Assembly: GCA_963721175.1 (NCBI GenBank)
Contig: CAVRIG010000012.1
Coordinates: 1-64,000 of the forward strand
DNA length: 64,000 bases
Source of the DNA: Aliishimia sp963721175
Lineage (GTDB): Bacteria; Pseudomonadota; Alphaproteobacteria; Rhodobacterales; Rhodobacteraceae
Direction of reading: 5' to 3'
The notes beneath the pieces are model-generated. The model did no database searches. It saw only the letters and a list, made by a program, of their open reading frames with translations, and was not told where the DNA came from. The position numbers were made by a program, and so were the translations under genes. Below are positions 1 through 8,797 of the stretch, one piece after another. Within the stretch, counting starts at the first letter, position 1. Each line of letters opens with the position of its first letter.

Positions 1-186
1 AGCCGTCGCGGTCTTGCCCAGACCAGCAGTCACCCTCAGCGCAAGGGCCGCGCCTGGGTCCGCGCTCGCAGTAGCAGCGTCGCGGACAAATCGATCAATT
101 ACGTCATCAAGCTGCCTTCTTGCATCAGATGGTGTCGACCATCGAGGGACCTCGGTAGCCGCTTCGGGTGGTGTTGCGTGCTTCAT
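1..186 (-). CDS. P-loop NTPase of mobile-element type, N-terminal part (runs off window)
   Basis: Not in any standard family I can name. The 62 codons from ATG at 186 run without a stop to position 1 and end with a Walker A-like motif, VTAGLGKTATA (residues 52-62), after an acidic, Ala-rich lead. A strong ribosome site, AGGAGG (193-198), sits six bases before this ATG; another in-frame ATG at 192 touches the site and is less likely. Proteins with this layout in alphaproteobacterial islands are usually primase/helicase-like ATPases, but most of the protein lies outside the window, so the function is inference. It diverges from the HTH gene at 399, with a shared promoter region of about 210 bp. 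Confidence 0.6.
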   Translation of the reverse strand, partial: MKHATPPEAATEVPRWSTPSDARRQLDDVIDRFVRDAATASADPGAALALRVTAGLGKTATA

Positions 187-398
187 CTGCATCCTCCTTT
201 TCGGAGGAACTGGGAACAGGCGCTGTCGCGAAAAAACCCATCCAATCACGACGCCGTGAGCGATGACGGGCCAGCAATGGTGCCGCGCCTCAATTGATAT
301 TTCTAATTAGCGCATGACACCTTTGATCGTGCTCTCGACATTTCAGAGGCGCGCTTGCGGGGCCTATTTACTTCTCAGACCAACTTGAGGAGGAAAAA

Positions 399-767
399 AT
401 GCTGTCTGTTGAAGAAGTTGCCAAACACTACGGCCTGCGTGCCGACACGATCCGGCGCAAGATCCGGACCGGTGATATCGAGGCGATCCGCATCGGTCGG
501 GTCTTCCGCCTCACTTGGCCGGATGTGTGGGCCTGCGAGGACGGACCGATGCCGAAACGCGCGCGGATCACGCGCTACCAAGATGACATGCTGTGCAAGA
601 AGCGGATTGCCGGGGCACTCCGCGTCAGCGTGCGCACCGTCGAGCGGTGGATTGATGAGGGGATGCCCACGCGCCGCGTCTTCGGCGCCGTGCGCTGCAA
701 CCCTCATGACGTGACCGACTGGCTGAAGCTGCGGGGCGTCGATCTTCCCATGGGATGGTGGACGTGA
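399..767 (+). CDS. Two-HTH DNA-binding protein, excisionase/MerR-like helix-turn-helix
   Basis: 122 residues containing two helix-turn-helix units of the HTH_17/excisionase type. The first (about residues 2-48) starts LSVEEVAKHYGLRADTIRRK and ends in the usual R-x-F-R-x-T wing; the second (about 66-113) contains RVSVRTVERWIDEGMPTRR. GAGGAGG at 387-393, five bases before ATG 399, fixes the start. Such proteins in integrative elements act as recombination directionality factors or transcription switches. Two HTH units in one chain could bind two half-sites. It heads a rightward group (the split gene at 1036 and the ORF at 2024). Family assignment is firm; the exact role in excision is inferred from context. 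Confidence 0.75.
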   Translation: MLSVEEVAKHYGLRADTIRRKIRTGDIEAIRIGRVFRLTWPDVWACEDGPMPKRARITRYQDDMLCKKRIAGALRVSVRTVERWIDEGMPTRRVFGAVRCNPHDVTDWLKLRGVDLPMGWWT

Positions 768-1035
768 ACTCGCCTCGCGGTCGCACAGATGGGACAGGGA
801 TCATCCCGACACGAGCGGGACGACCCTGGCTGTCGCACATCCGTCCCCGAAAATAAATCGGCGTTATGCTTGGGGGCGATCCTGCGAAACGCGGGAAAAT
901 CGCGACAGCCTGTGCGAAACGCCCCGCCGGGCACGATCTCCTGATCGGACCAATCCCGGTCCATACACCGGGCCCCGCCAGCCGCCTTTCCCTGTGAAGG
1001 CGGCCTGCGAGGCCCCGGATATGGAGATCAACGAA

Positions 1036-2031
1036 ATGAAACATGACAGAACACTGACCACTGCCGCAGGCCTTACATTCCTGGATTTTCTGGAATGGGC
1101 AAAGGACGCAGGCGAGAGCCGCGACACCATCCTCGAGATAGAGAAAGTCGGAACCCGTCTTGATCTGACCGACGAGGAACTGGGTCTGCTTCCGGCCGAC
1201 CTTGGCTACTTCGAGAAAGTGGTAGCGGTGTCGCCCTACGGGGCTGTGTTCCGGTCGAAGGACTTGGACACAGCCCGCAATCGTGGCAATTCGCGCGTTC
1301 GCGCTTCTCTCGGGCGTTTTCTTGCCGGGCGTGGGCAGCAGACCCTTGATGCGGCCGTGCGTGCGAGCCACGACCGCGCGATCGATTTCATCACGGAGCA
1401 CGAGGGCTTCGTCGAGAGCGGGGCGCTCTTCTCCACCAGCACGCACAAGCCGTTCCTGCTGGTCCGGGCACGGTCTCGGCTCGCATTGGAGAAGACGCCA
1501 GATCAGCCGAAGCTCAGGGACGCGGGTGCGGGTCATAACCCGGCGGCGCACGGCAACAAGCAGATCGTCGGGCAGGGGGTCACGTTCCTCCCATTCGCTC
1601 GTCGCTGCCTTCTTAACCGCTGCGGGGAGCGACAGGCCCTCAAACGGGTTGAACGCCTTTCCCCTTAGGTCGAACTCCCTAATGCCGACTGTGACCATGG
1701 CCTTGATGCTGTTGATCTCCCGCTCGACAGATGCCGGTGACAAGGTGCCTCCGCCCTTGGCCTTGGGTGCGGCAAGAAGATGATCACGGACCTTCCTCGC
1801 ATGCTCTCTGGTCAGTTCCACCAGCGGCAACCTGTCGAGCGGCCCGAGGGACTTCTCCAGTCGCCGTTTGATCTTGTTGAAGGTGTTCCTTGCGGACTTT
1901 CCGGGGTTCTCGCCGAACTGGAACAGGACTTCGACGAGGTGGAGCGTCAGCAGGAGGAGCTCTGGGACCTGATCCGGCGCAAGCGCGCCCGTCTCGCCAA
2001 GATGGGCCACCCGGTCCCGCTCGATGGCTGA
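1036..2031 (+). pseudogene. Island gene split by a 429-bp insertion of integrase DNA
   Basis: The 5' part (1036-1485, 150 codons) and the 3' part (1915-2031) are in the same frame but separated by 429 bp that match, on the other strand, the inside of the integrase gene at 6122-7591. Reading through the insert meets a stop at 1666-1668. Without the insert the product would be about 188 residues, with a helical N-terminus (TFLDFLEWAKDAGESRDT) and a charged coiled-coil-like end (DFDEVERQQEELWDLI). GGAG at 1023-1026 supports ATG 1036; ATG 1021 is an alternative. The end overlaps the next gene (ATG 2024, TGA 2029-2031), as in a coupled operon. I do not recognise the family; the N-terminus loosely recalls SAM-like integrase domains. 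Confidence 0.55.
1486..1914 (-). pseudogene. Internal fragment of a tyrosine recombinase gene
   Basis: 143 codons on the minus strand, from GENPGKSARN to RLIWRLLQ, line up without gaps with the intact integrase (its bases 6633-7060) and differ at about 12 residues. The piece covers the SAM-like core-binding domain and the start of the catalytic domain, stopping just before the first catalytic Arg, so it cannot encode an active enzyme. CTCGC occurs at 1480-1484 and 1909-1913, at the two ends of the insert. The level of difference means it was not copied recently from the present integrase; a related element is the more likely source. Confidence 0.85.
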
Positions 2032-2398
2032 GGCCGCACGGGCCAGACCCGTCCCATCGCTGCCCGTGATCCGGTACGCGGCCACCCAGCAGGAGGCCGA
2101 GGCCTTGGTCGAGGAGGCCGTGGCCGACTGGCCGCCGCTACCCGGCCTAACGATGCGGGCGAACGCCGTCCGTCTCCTGGCCTCGATGTACCACGTGCAC
2201 GGCTCCACGCGGTTCCCGCGCGGGTGGGTCCGCCCGGCAATGGAGGCGTTCATCGCGGCGGGGGTGGACTGCCCGAACGCGCGGTGCTGGCGGTCCTACC
2301 GATCGGACGTCCAGGACAACCCCGGCGGCTTCCTCTCGACCGAGGGCACGCCGACCGACCTCCTACGCCAGATGGAACTTGATCTGCTTGGCGGTTGA
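2024..2398 (+). CDS. Hypothetical protein of the island
   Basis: 124 residues, start ATG 2024 inside the end of the preceding reading frame, which suggests translational coupling. No known domain is recognisable. The protein is soluble, with a Trp/Arg-rich middle (VRLLASMYHVHGSTRFP, then WRSYRSDVQDNPGGFL), and looks globular. An alternative start has not been tested. It lies between the split gene and an IS21 scrap. Similar small proteins often sit downstream of excisionase-like genes in alphaproteobacterial islands, but I cannot assign a function. Confidence 0.5.
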   Translation: MAEAARARPVPSLPVIRYAATQQEAEALVEEAVADWPPLPGLTMRANAVRLLASMYHVHGSTRFPRGWVRPAMEAFIAAGVDCPNARCWRSYRSDVQDNPGGFLSTEGTPTDLLRQMELDLLGG

Positions 2399-2429
2399 AG
2401 CACCAGCATTTGACGCAGAGCGCTCATAC

Positions 2430-2574
2430 GCCGATAGCCCGGTGGCACCGAATGCTTCAGGATCTTCGCCACCGTCTTGCGATCAATGCCGAACATCCGT
2501 GCCGCCTCGCTCTTGCCCATCCCCTCGACATGGCACGCCCGGCGCACCCGCCTGTAAAGATCCACAGCATACAT
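2430..2574 (-). pseudogene. IS21-family istA, N-terminal fragment
   Basis: From ATG 2574 the minus strand encodes about 48 residues typical of the IstA start: MYAVDLYRRVRRACHVEGMG, then an HTH (KSEAARMFGIDRKTVAKIL) and the family's SVPPGYRR. After that similarity ends abruptly near 2430. The DDE catalytic domain and istB are absent, so this is a dead remnant. A different IS21 remnant with the opposite part of istA lies at 31431-32079. Confidence 0.8.
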
Positions 2575-2632
2575 CTCCCCGCCTTCAGCTCGTTGCCTCA
2601 GGCGCAAGATGCGGAATTTTACTCCGCGACGG

Positions 2633-5628
2633 TCAGATCATCCGACCGTTCCCGCTGTCCATTTTGTCTCCGGGATTCACAACGCACCATCCGATCGTCC
2701 TTTTCACCATCGTCGCGCCTTTCTCGTTCACGTCGGTAAAGAGGAGGTGCGGCGCCGACATGTTAGTAGTTGACAATAGGCGCCCAGGCAGCACCTTAAT
2801 CCGACCATGCCTCTGATTTAGGCGAGCCGAGGCTACGACAGCGTTGAGCAACAGCTCTTCCGTGGCATCTTTGTCTTGTCTTTCGCAAAGCGCTACATGG
2901 ACCAATCGGACTAGTTTAAGGAAACTCTCCCTCTGGCCTCCATCGCCCCACGCCTCCAGGAAAAGACTACCCAGCAGGCCTGCAACGCTGGCCCGATCAT
3001 TGCCAGGCGCCGCGACCTGCTCGAGAAGTCTATCGAGGCGGGGGCTCGTCTCATGGCCGGCTTCATGCCACTCATGGATTACCGAAGTGGTATCTACGCT
3101 CGTGTAGGCATAGTCGGCCTCCAGCATGGCCAGGATGGCGTCGACATACGAGCCGCCGTCCAGTCTTCGCGCATTCCGAGCGTTCTGGAGCGCGACCTGC
3201 GTCCAGGTCGAGCCAATTCCCTGGATTGAAGCTATCCTCCGCATCATCGGATTGTTTTTCATGGGACGGGCCGGTCGCAACGCCGACCACCGCCGGGATG
3301 TCGTAGGTCCGGACACTGCTGTCATCCTTTCCGCCGAAGGCAGGGAGGACATGGTCCGGGTCATTGAGACTGCCCCAAATCCTATGAACCGCTTCGACGA
3401 GATAGCCGTGGACGACGCGTTCGCCCAGCGGCGTACCCTCAATTCCCACATCCACATTCTTCAGATACTCGGCCACCGCTTCGCGGTCAGGTATCCGGAG
3501 GCAAAATCCCAGCCATACAAGGCGGTTCCCGAGGTCAACGTCTACGAGCCGAGAGTAGGCTTCGAATTCGTTGCGAGCCATTTCGAGCTGCCCGGATTCT
3601 TCAGAAATCCAGATGCCGAGTCGCCTGATGTCCGGGTTGTCGAGAACGCTGCTGCTGAGCTTCTTGTAGAGCTTTCTTGCGTCCTTCAGTCGTCGGCACC
3701 GTCCAAGAGACTTTATCGCCAGCCGGAGGTGATCGTCGTCCGTGCTCGGGTCGCACAGGGAGAGGAAAATGTCCCCGGCAGCAGAGAAATCTCCGATCCC
3801 GTAGAGGGCGTGGGCCGCGCGGTCTTTTGTAAACCCGTCAACGTTTGGCGGCAGGCTCGCTTTCAGGCGCTCACGAAGATCCTCCCTCTCTTCTGCATCT
3901 GGCCTAACTCCCAAGTAGGTTGCCAAGAGGACAGGGTCGTTCGGGTAATCCACAAGTATGGTGGATGCCTCCGTATCAACGACATCCTCCGAGAGCGCCG
4001 CAGCCGCTATGTATCGTGCTGTGCCAGCTGGTATTCGCAGATCATCGTCGGCGCTCTCCTCATAGAGCTTGCGGGCCGCCGCCACGAACTTCCGCCTGGA
4101 TCAGCATCAGGCGGTCGTTGTTGTCCATATACGCTTCCGGGATGGCCCCGAGATCGGCCAGGGCCTCAGGCCACTGTCCGCGATCCATGTGGCGCATCGC
4201 CCGCACGTGTAGGAGGGACGGCGTCGTTCCGCATCTGGCTATTGCCTCTTGCAGCACTGTGTCGGCTGCGCCTTCGTCGGATAGCAGGAGGAGTGTCGAC
4301 GCCCGATTGGCAGCCACCCAGTCGCCCTGAGGGGGCCATCCAGTACTCTTGATTGCGGACCATGCGCGGTCGAAGAGATCGGAGGCTTCTTTCACGACTT
4401 GCCGGTCAGCTTCTCGAAGCATTCGGAGAAACCGTATTTCATTCTTCTCCGAGACCTTTGCGAAGCGTATCAGGCCTGCGCGGGCGAGTATCATCCAGTT
4501 GTCCGGGTCTCGCTTTATTGCAGACTTGAGTAGCCGGTTCGCGGCCTTCTCTTCCCGTTGGTTGAAAGCCCGTTCTGCCAGGGCAATGAGCAGCTCAGGG
4601 TGCTGCTGAAGATCTGAAGACAGCTCCTTCTGAACATCGTCCCACGGTGTCTCCTTGGGGGCACTCTCGACGAGAACTCCTGCGGCTCGCTCACTATCCG
4701 GCTTCAGGTCCAGTGCGCGCCGCGCAAGGCTGTATGCTGATGCGGATTTTCCTTCGATCATCTCGGCTGTCGCCAGAACAGCAAGTCCGTCTCCTTCATC
4801 GGGGATTTCTTCACTGGCTTCTCGGAAGTATCGCGCCGCGTCCGAGCGCTAGCCCGCGATCCAATAGGCCGAGCCCAAGTTGGCTTTTATCCGGTAGCGG
4901 TTCCTGTCGGATGCTTTTGTCGCGTCGCTATCCCAGAGGGCGGACAACCGCTCGAGTACATGCTCTGGATTCTTCTTCAGCATGTCTGCGATATCGGTGA
5001 TCCGCTGACCCAAGTAGTCTGTGGATTCTGCCTCCGACGGTGCAGTGGCAAAGGACGCCCTAACGTCGCCGCGCGTCGTTGGGAGCCGCCTCTCGAACTC
5101 GCTAATATTTCGCTCGTGGTGATCCTCAAGCGCGTCCAAGAACTTTTGCGGAAGGCCTGGGGCTATTCCGCTGTAGTACATCTCAAGGACATCTGGATGA
5201 TCCTGGATGAGATGCTTGATCTCTTCCCACCCCATGATGTCGACCTCGAAGAGGCCCATCCGCAGGTTTTCTGTGTTGAGCCTTCGGGCTTCCTGTTGGA
5301 TCTTCTGGTCGTTGGGGGCCGTGGTAACGAGCACGAAACGATCCAGCGGAGGCTCGAACTTCTTGGCTTTCGCCACCTCCGCCTGAAGCTCAGCCTTTGT
5401 CACCTCGGCATGGTAGTCTCCGTTCTTGCCCTTGCACTGCACCCCCACCCACTTTCCGCGAACTCGGTCAGTTCCGTAGACATCAACACCGTGTTGTTGC
5501 TGCCCTGAACGGCCGTGCATGTGCGCGTCATCCGTCTTCCAAGCCCGACGGAAGAGGTCATACGTGAGGGCCTCGAATTCTTGCCATGCGTTCGGCGATG
5601 GGAGGGCTCGGCTGGTGATCGTCGTCAT
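2633..5628 (-). pseudogene. Mrr-like nuclease fused to a TPR array (candidate anti-phage gene), broken
   Basis: One gene in three pieces. Residues 1-155 form a PD-(D/E)XK/Mrr-like domain: FEALTYDLFRRAW, GVDVYG (Asp49), then VQCKGK (Gln64, Lys66), and a strand FVLVTTAPNDQ. The rest is helical TPR-like repeats (e.g. KANLGSAYWIAG; ASAYSLARRALDLKPDS). No NTPase domain is visible between them. Breaks: an in-frame TAG at 4849-4851, an extra base near 4071-4084, and another between about 3170 and 3230; 2996 nt fits two +1 shifts. The TAG replaces one residue of a TPR turn, since the spacing on both sides is normal. Repaired length is about 997 residues. Nuclease-TPR proteins on islands are usually immune effectors; that role is inference. 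The 5' piece (4849-5628) could still make a nuclease of 259 residues. Confidence 0.7.
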
Positions 5629-6121
5629 GCGTTTATCCGGAAAAACTGGGCATCAAATCGGAAAATGGTTGCGGTCATACGCATTTCGTAAAGCCAATTC
5701 ACGCTGGACCAACGGGCTCTGCCAGCGGTACGTCTGGGGAGATTTCAGTCAGCACCGCCTCCCTGTCTTGGCCCTCTTCGGTGGAGTTCTGCACGCCGCG
5801 GCACACCAATAGCCCATTTGGCCTGCATCGCAAAAAGAGTAATAAAACCGAGGTTTGCCGTGAGTTCCGCGCAGGATTGCACGCGTACGAAGCCGAGCGA
5901 CTGCCGGCGGTCGCGCCGGCGCCCATACGCTTCGTCGTTTCGAGCCGCCGCTTTCCGTCCTATGGGGGGCACATCTTCCATGCGAGCACGTCCGTTTTGG
6001 GCTGTCAGGTTTAAGCGCGCTGCAAATTCGAACGATATCTGAAGGGTGGTGTCCAACCGAGGTCCCGCTTGCCACTCCACGGGGAGGTTCGGCGTCGGCA
6101 ATAGAAATTGACTTTGGACTG
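5629..6121. other. Gap without a supportable gene
   Basis: About 490 bp between the nuclease-TPR gene start and the integrase stop. Several short frames are open on both strands but none has a recognisable domain or a ribosome site. The promoter of the nuclease-TPR gene should lie at its left end. Confidence 0.4.
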
Positions 6122-7591
6122 CTATACCTCCCAAGCCCCCTCAGGTGCCAGCGCAAGGGCAGCTTCAAGCGCGCCGGAGGTGCCCCGCAGGCGATCATCC
6201 AAGCCGCCATAGTAGCGGTTGCCAACGGATGCGTCAGCATGCCCCAGCAGGCGGTTCTCGTTTCTCTCACTCGCGCCAGACTGCCCAAGCCAAGACTTCA
6301 CGTTGTGCCGCAGTGAATAGACTACGTGGCGAGGGTTCTCCGTCTCCTTTCGGACATGGCTCATGAGAGCCGCAGAGACCGCGTCAGGGCCGCCTTCTCT
6401 GGCATAGCGGACGAATAGGGCGGGCATGTTCTGCCGTGACTGACGGACCACCTCAACGGCCTCCTTCGCGGCTGCGAGACCATCGCCAAGCAGCGGTACC
6501 GGGCGAACGGAGGTTTTGGTTTTCAGTTGGCGATCATCGTTCCAGCGAACCCAGAGGTGCGGGATGTCATGATCGAGGACCATGTCATCAACCCGAAGGC
6601 CGGTGATCTCGGCTCCACGCCTACCCGTCGCCTGAAGAAGACGCCAGATGAGCCGAAGTTCAGGCACGCGGACGCGAGTCATAACCCGGCGTCGTACGGC
6701 GACCAGCATATCGTCGGGCAGGGGATCACGTTCCTCCCACTCGCTCTTCGCTGCCTTGGTCACTGATGCCGGAAGCGACAGGCCCTCGAAGGGGTTGAAA
6801 GCCTTTCCTCTGAGATCGAACTCTCTGATGCCGACTGTGATCATTGCCTTGATGCTGTTGATCTCTCGTTCGGCAGAAGCAGGTGACAAGGTGCCACCTC
6901 CCTTGGCCTTCGGCGCAGCGAGAAGATCATCACGGACCTTTCTCGCGTGCTCTCTAGTCAGGGCCGCCAGAGGCAAGCTGTCGAGTGGCCCGAGGGACGT
7001 TTCCAGCCGCCGCTTGATCTTGTTGAAGGTGTTCCTCGCGGACTTTCCGGGGTTCTCGCCAAGGCGCTCATTCTCATAGACCTTGGCGGCATCCGCGAGG
7101 GAGGGCGGGGGCGGGGCAGCCTCGGGCTGAGTAACGGCGCGGTAGAGCAATCTGCTGCCACCAGTGCGTTCGATCTCGTCTGCGACGATCTCCCGCCGCT
7201 CTTGGTCGCCGCCATCATTGGTATGCTCGGAACCCGCCAGCCCTCTGACCGACCGGATAAACGCCTCAGCCTCTTCCTTGAGATCGGCCCACTTCTCCCT
7301 CTCGGTGCGGGGGTCATCGAGATTTGACCATGCCAACGCGACATAGCGGTCGATACCGGCCCTGCCGACAGCATCGGGTGACCCGTCCCGCGCATCTTCG
7401 ACCATCCGCTCAAAGGAAGCCTGCAGGGCGGCATGCTCGGAGACCAGAGCGGCTCCTTCCGTCTGCGTCCTGAAGCGGGTCTCGAAGAAGGTCTTCGGAT
7501 AGAGGTGGCGAAGGTCGGAAGGGATTCGTCTGCGGTAGACAAACTTCCCCTTGTTGATGACCACGTTCGGCAGCTTCATCAGCAGTGCCAT
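6122..7591 (-). CDS. Tyrosine recombinase/integrase of the tRNA-Asn element
   Basis: About 489 residues from ATG 7591 (MALLMKLPNVVINKGKF); ATG 7579 and an upstream start at 7639 are alternatives, and no clear ribosome site decides. An N-terminal arm-binding region (KFVYRRRIPSDLRHLYP) is followed by a SAM-like domain (GENPGKSARNTFNKIKRRLE) and the catalytic domain: LLQATGRRGAEITGLR (first Arg), YSLRHNVKSWL (Arg, His-type box II), LLGHAD and the nucleophile region NRYYGG. All catalytic boxes appear present, so the enzyme is probably active. It lies 95 bp from the 3' end of tRNA-Asn, its likely target. A 143-codon relative lies at 1486-1914. Confidence 0.92.
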   Translation of the reverse strand: MALLMKLPNVVINKGKFVYRRRIPSDLRHLYPKTFFETRFRTQTEGAALVSEHAALQASFERMVEDARDGSPDAVGRAGIDRYVALAWSNLDDPRTEREKWADLKEEAEAFIRSVRGLAGSEHTNDGGDQERREIVADEIERTGGSRLLYRAVTQPEAAPPPPSLADAAKVYENERLGENPGKSARNTFNKIKRRLETSLGPLDSLPLAALTREHARKVRDDLLAAPKAKGGGTLSPASAEREINSIKAMITVGIREFDLRGKAFNPFEGLSLPASVTKAAKSEWEERDPLPDDMLVAVRRRVMTRVRVPELRLIWRLLQATGRRGAEITGLRVDDMVLDHDIPHLWVRWNDDRQLKTKTSVRPVPLLGDGLAAAKEAVEVVRQSRQNMPALFVRYAREGGPDAVSAALMSHVRKETENPRHVVYSLRHNVKSWLGQSGASERNENRLLGHADASVGNRYYGGLDDRLRGTSGALEAALALAPEGAWEV

Positions 7592-7686
7592 GTTTGTATG
7601 TATCCCCAATGTATCCCATAAAGTAGCCCTCGGGGACACCGCAAGCCCTTGTTTCTAAGGCTTTCAGGGGGATAGCTGGAGGTAAC

Positions 7687-7761
7687 TGGCTCCGGCGGTA
7701 GGGATCGAACCTACGACCAATTGATTAACAGTCAACTGCTCTACCGCTGAGCTACGCCGGA
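7687..7761 (-). tRNA. tRNA-Asn (GTT)
   Basis: On the minus strand a full cloverleaf: acceptor TCCGGCG pairs with CGCCGGA, D-arm GCTCAGCGGTAGAGC, anticodon arm TTGACTGTTAATCAA with GTT, T-arm with GGTTCGATCC. The discriminator G is followed by an encoded CCA (7687-7689). The 3' end faces the integrase and is the presumed attachment site. Confidence 0.97.
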
Positions 7762-7842
7762 ACCGTGTCGCGCGATATAGCAACGGCTTCGACCTGCGTC
7801 CAGAGCGGAATTCAGCTTTTTCGACATGCACGGCGATGTAGG

Positions 7843-8754
7843 TCAATTCAGCCGGAAATCGGCGTCTGCAGTCAGGGCTCCTTGGGGTTCGACGCGGAGT
7901 TTTCCCCTGAGATCAATCAGATGAGCCAGGACATTGCGGGTCGCCGCACCCAGCAACGCGGGCGGTGTCTCGGTGTAGATGCGTTGTGCGAGGGCGCGGG
8001 CGTTCGCGGGGCCGTGCTCCAACTCCCGAAGGATTGCCGCCTCGCGCGCGCGGCGGTGATTGACCAGCCAGTCGAGCCGTGCGGACGGGTCGGTTACCGG
8101 TGCGCCGTGTCCGGGATGGAAGACTGACCACGTCCGCGCTGCGAGCCGGTTGCAAGAGGCCATGAAATCCGTCAGGTCGCCGTCCGGTGGCGACACCAGC
8201 GAGGAGGCCCAGCCCATGACATGGTCCGCGGTGAAACAGGCGTGTCCCCACCCGAGGCAGAGATGGTTCCCGATGTGCCCGGGCGTGTGCATCACCTCGA
8301 GCCGCCAACCGTCGCCGTCGATTACCTCGCCGTCGGCCAGCGTGATATCGGGGCGGAAGGTCTCGTCCACGCCTTCGCCTCCACCGATCTCTCCTGCCCG
8401 GGCCAGCTCCTGCATGGCGGCGCTGCGCCCGTCCCGCGCGGTGCCGAAGGCCAGCACCGGTGCGCCGGTTGCCTCCGAGAGCGATCGGGCCAGCGGCGAA
8501 TGGTCCAGATGCGTGTGCGTCACGATGACATGGCTGACCCTCTGACCGGGTTCCACGGCGTCAAGAATCGCCGAAAGGTGGATGTCGATCGCGGGACCGG
8601 GATCGACCACGGCCAGTGCGCCCGTTCCGAGCAGGTAGGTGTTCGTCCCGCGATAGGTCATGGGCGACGAGTTGGGCGCCACGATCCGCCGCAGCCCCGG
8701 CGAAAGTTCAATGGCTTCGCCCACAGGCGGGTCGAAATCGTCCAGTGGCATCAT
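7843..8754 (-). CDS. MBL-fold metallo-hydrolase (LACTB2/glyoxalase II-like)
   Basis: 303 residues. The metal-binding signature THTHLDHS (79-86) is followed by HTPGHIGNHLCL and a later FHPGHG; a winged-helix-like C-terminus (ILRELEHGPANARALAQRIY) is typical of the LACTB2-like subfamily. It hydrolyses an unknown substrate in the cytoplasm; members are annotated as thioesterase-, endoribonuclease- or glyoxalase-like. ATG 8754 starts a Met-Met pair (the second Met is at 8751). It diverges from the sensor kinase at 8798 with only 43 bp between, so the promoters must overlap the coding starts. Confidence 0.9.
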   Translation of the reverse strand: MMPLDDFDPPVGEAIELSPGLRRIVAPNSSPMTYRGTNTYLLGTGALAVVDPGPAIDIHLSAILDAVEPGQRVSHVIVTHTHLDHSPLARSLSEATGAPVLAFGTARDGRSAAMQELARAGEIGGGEGVDETFRPDITLADGEVIDGDGWRLEVMHTPGHIGNHLCLGWGHACFTADHVMGWASSLVSPPDGDLTDFMASCNRLAARTWSVFHPGHGAPVTDPSARLDWLVNHRRAREAAILRELEHGPANARALAQRIYTETPPALLGAATRNVLAHLIDLRGKLRVEPQGALTADADFRLN

Positions 8755-8797
8755 GGCCGTGCTTTCCCTTCCCCAGTCTCACGGATAGGCTTAGCGC

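Larger units (their letters stand above)
1..7690. mobile_element. Integrative element at tRNA-Asn (right part; left end outside window)
   Basis: Seen: an intact tyrosine recombinase (6122-7591) reads away from the 3' end of tRNA-Asn (7687-7761), with an excisionase-like two-HTH protein, a P-loop protein of mobile-element type, an IS21 scrap and an apparent defence gene between it and the window edge. The nuclease-TPR section looks lower in G+C than the core DNA on the right. Known: many tyrosine recombinases insert elements at the 3' end of tRNA genes and lie next to that tRNA. Inferred: the tRNA side is one att site; the other should be a copy of the tRNA 3' end to the left of position 1. 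No second copy was seen in this window. Confidence 0.7.

Noticed and set aside
14..259. Plus-strand 81-codon frame at the window start
   Set aside because: The minus strand has a better ribosome site and a Walker A motif over the same bases.
3126..4352. 408-codon plus-strand frame across the TPR region
   Set aside because: Opposite the TPR repeats, which have recognisable helices; the plus frame has none.
4849..4851. TAG as a recoded (readthrough) codon
   Set aside because: No recoding signal or pyrrolysine genes are seen, and the same gene has two further frameshifts.
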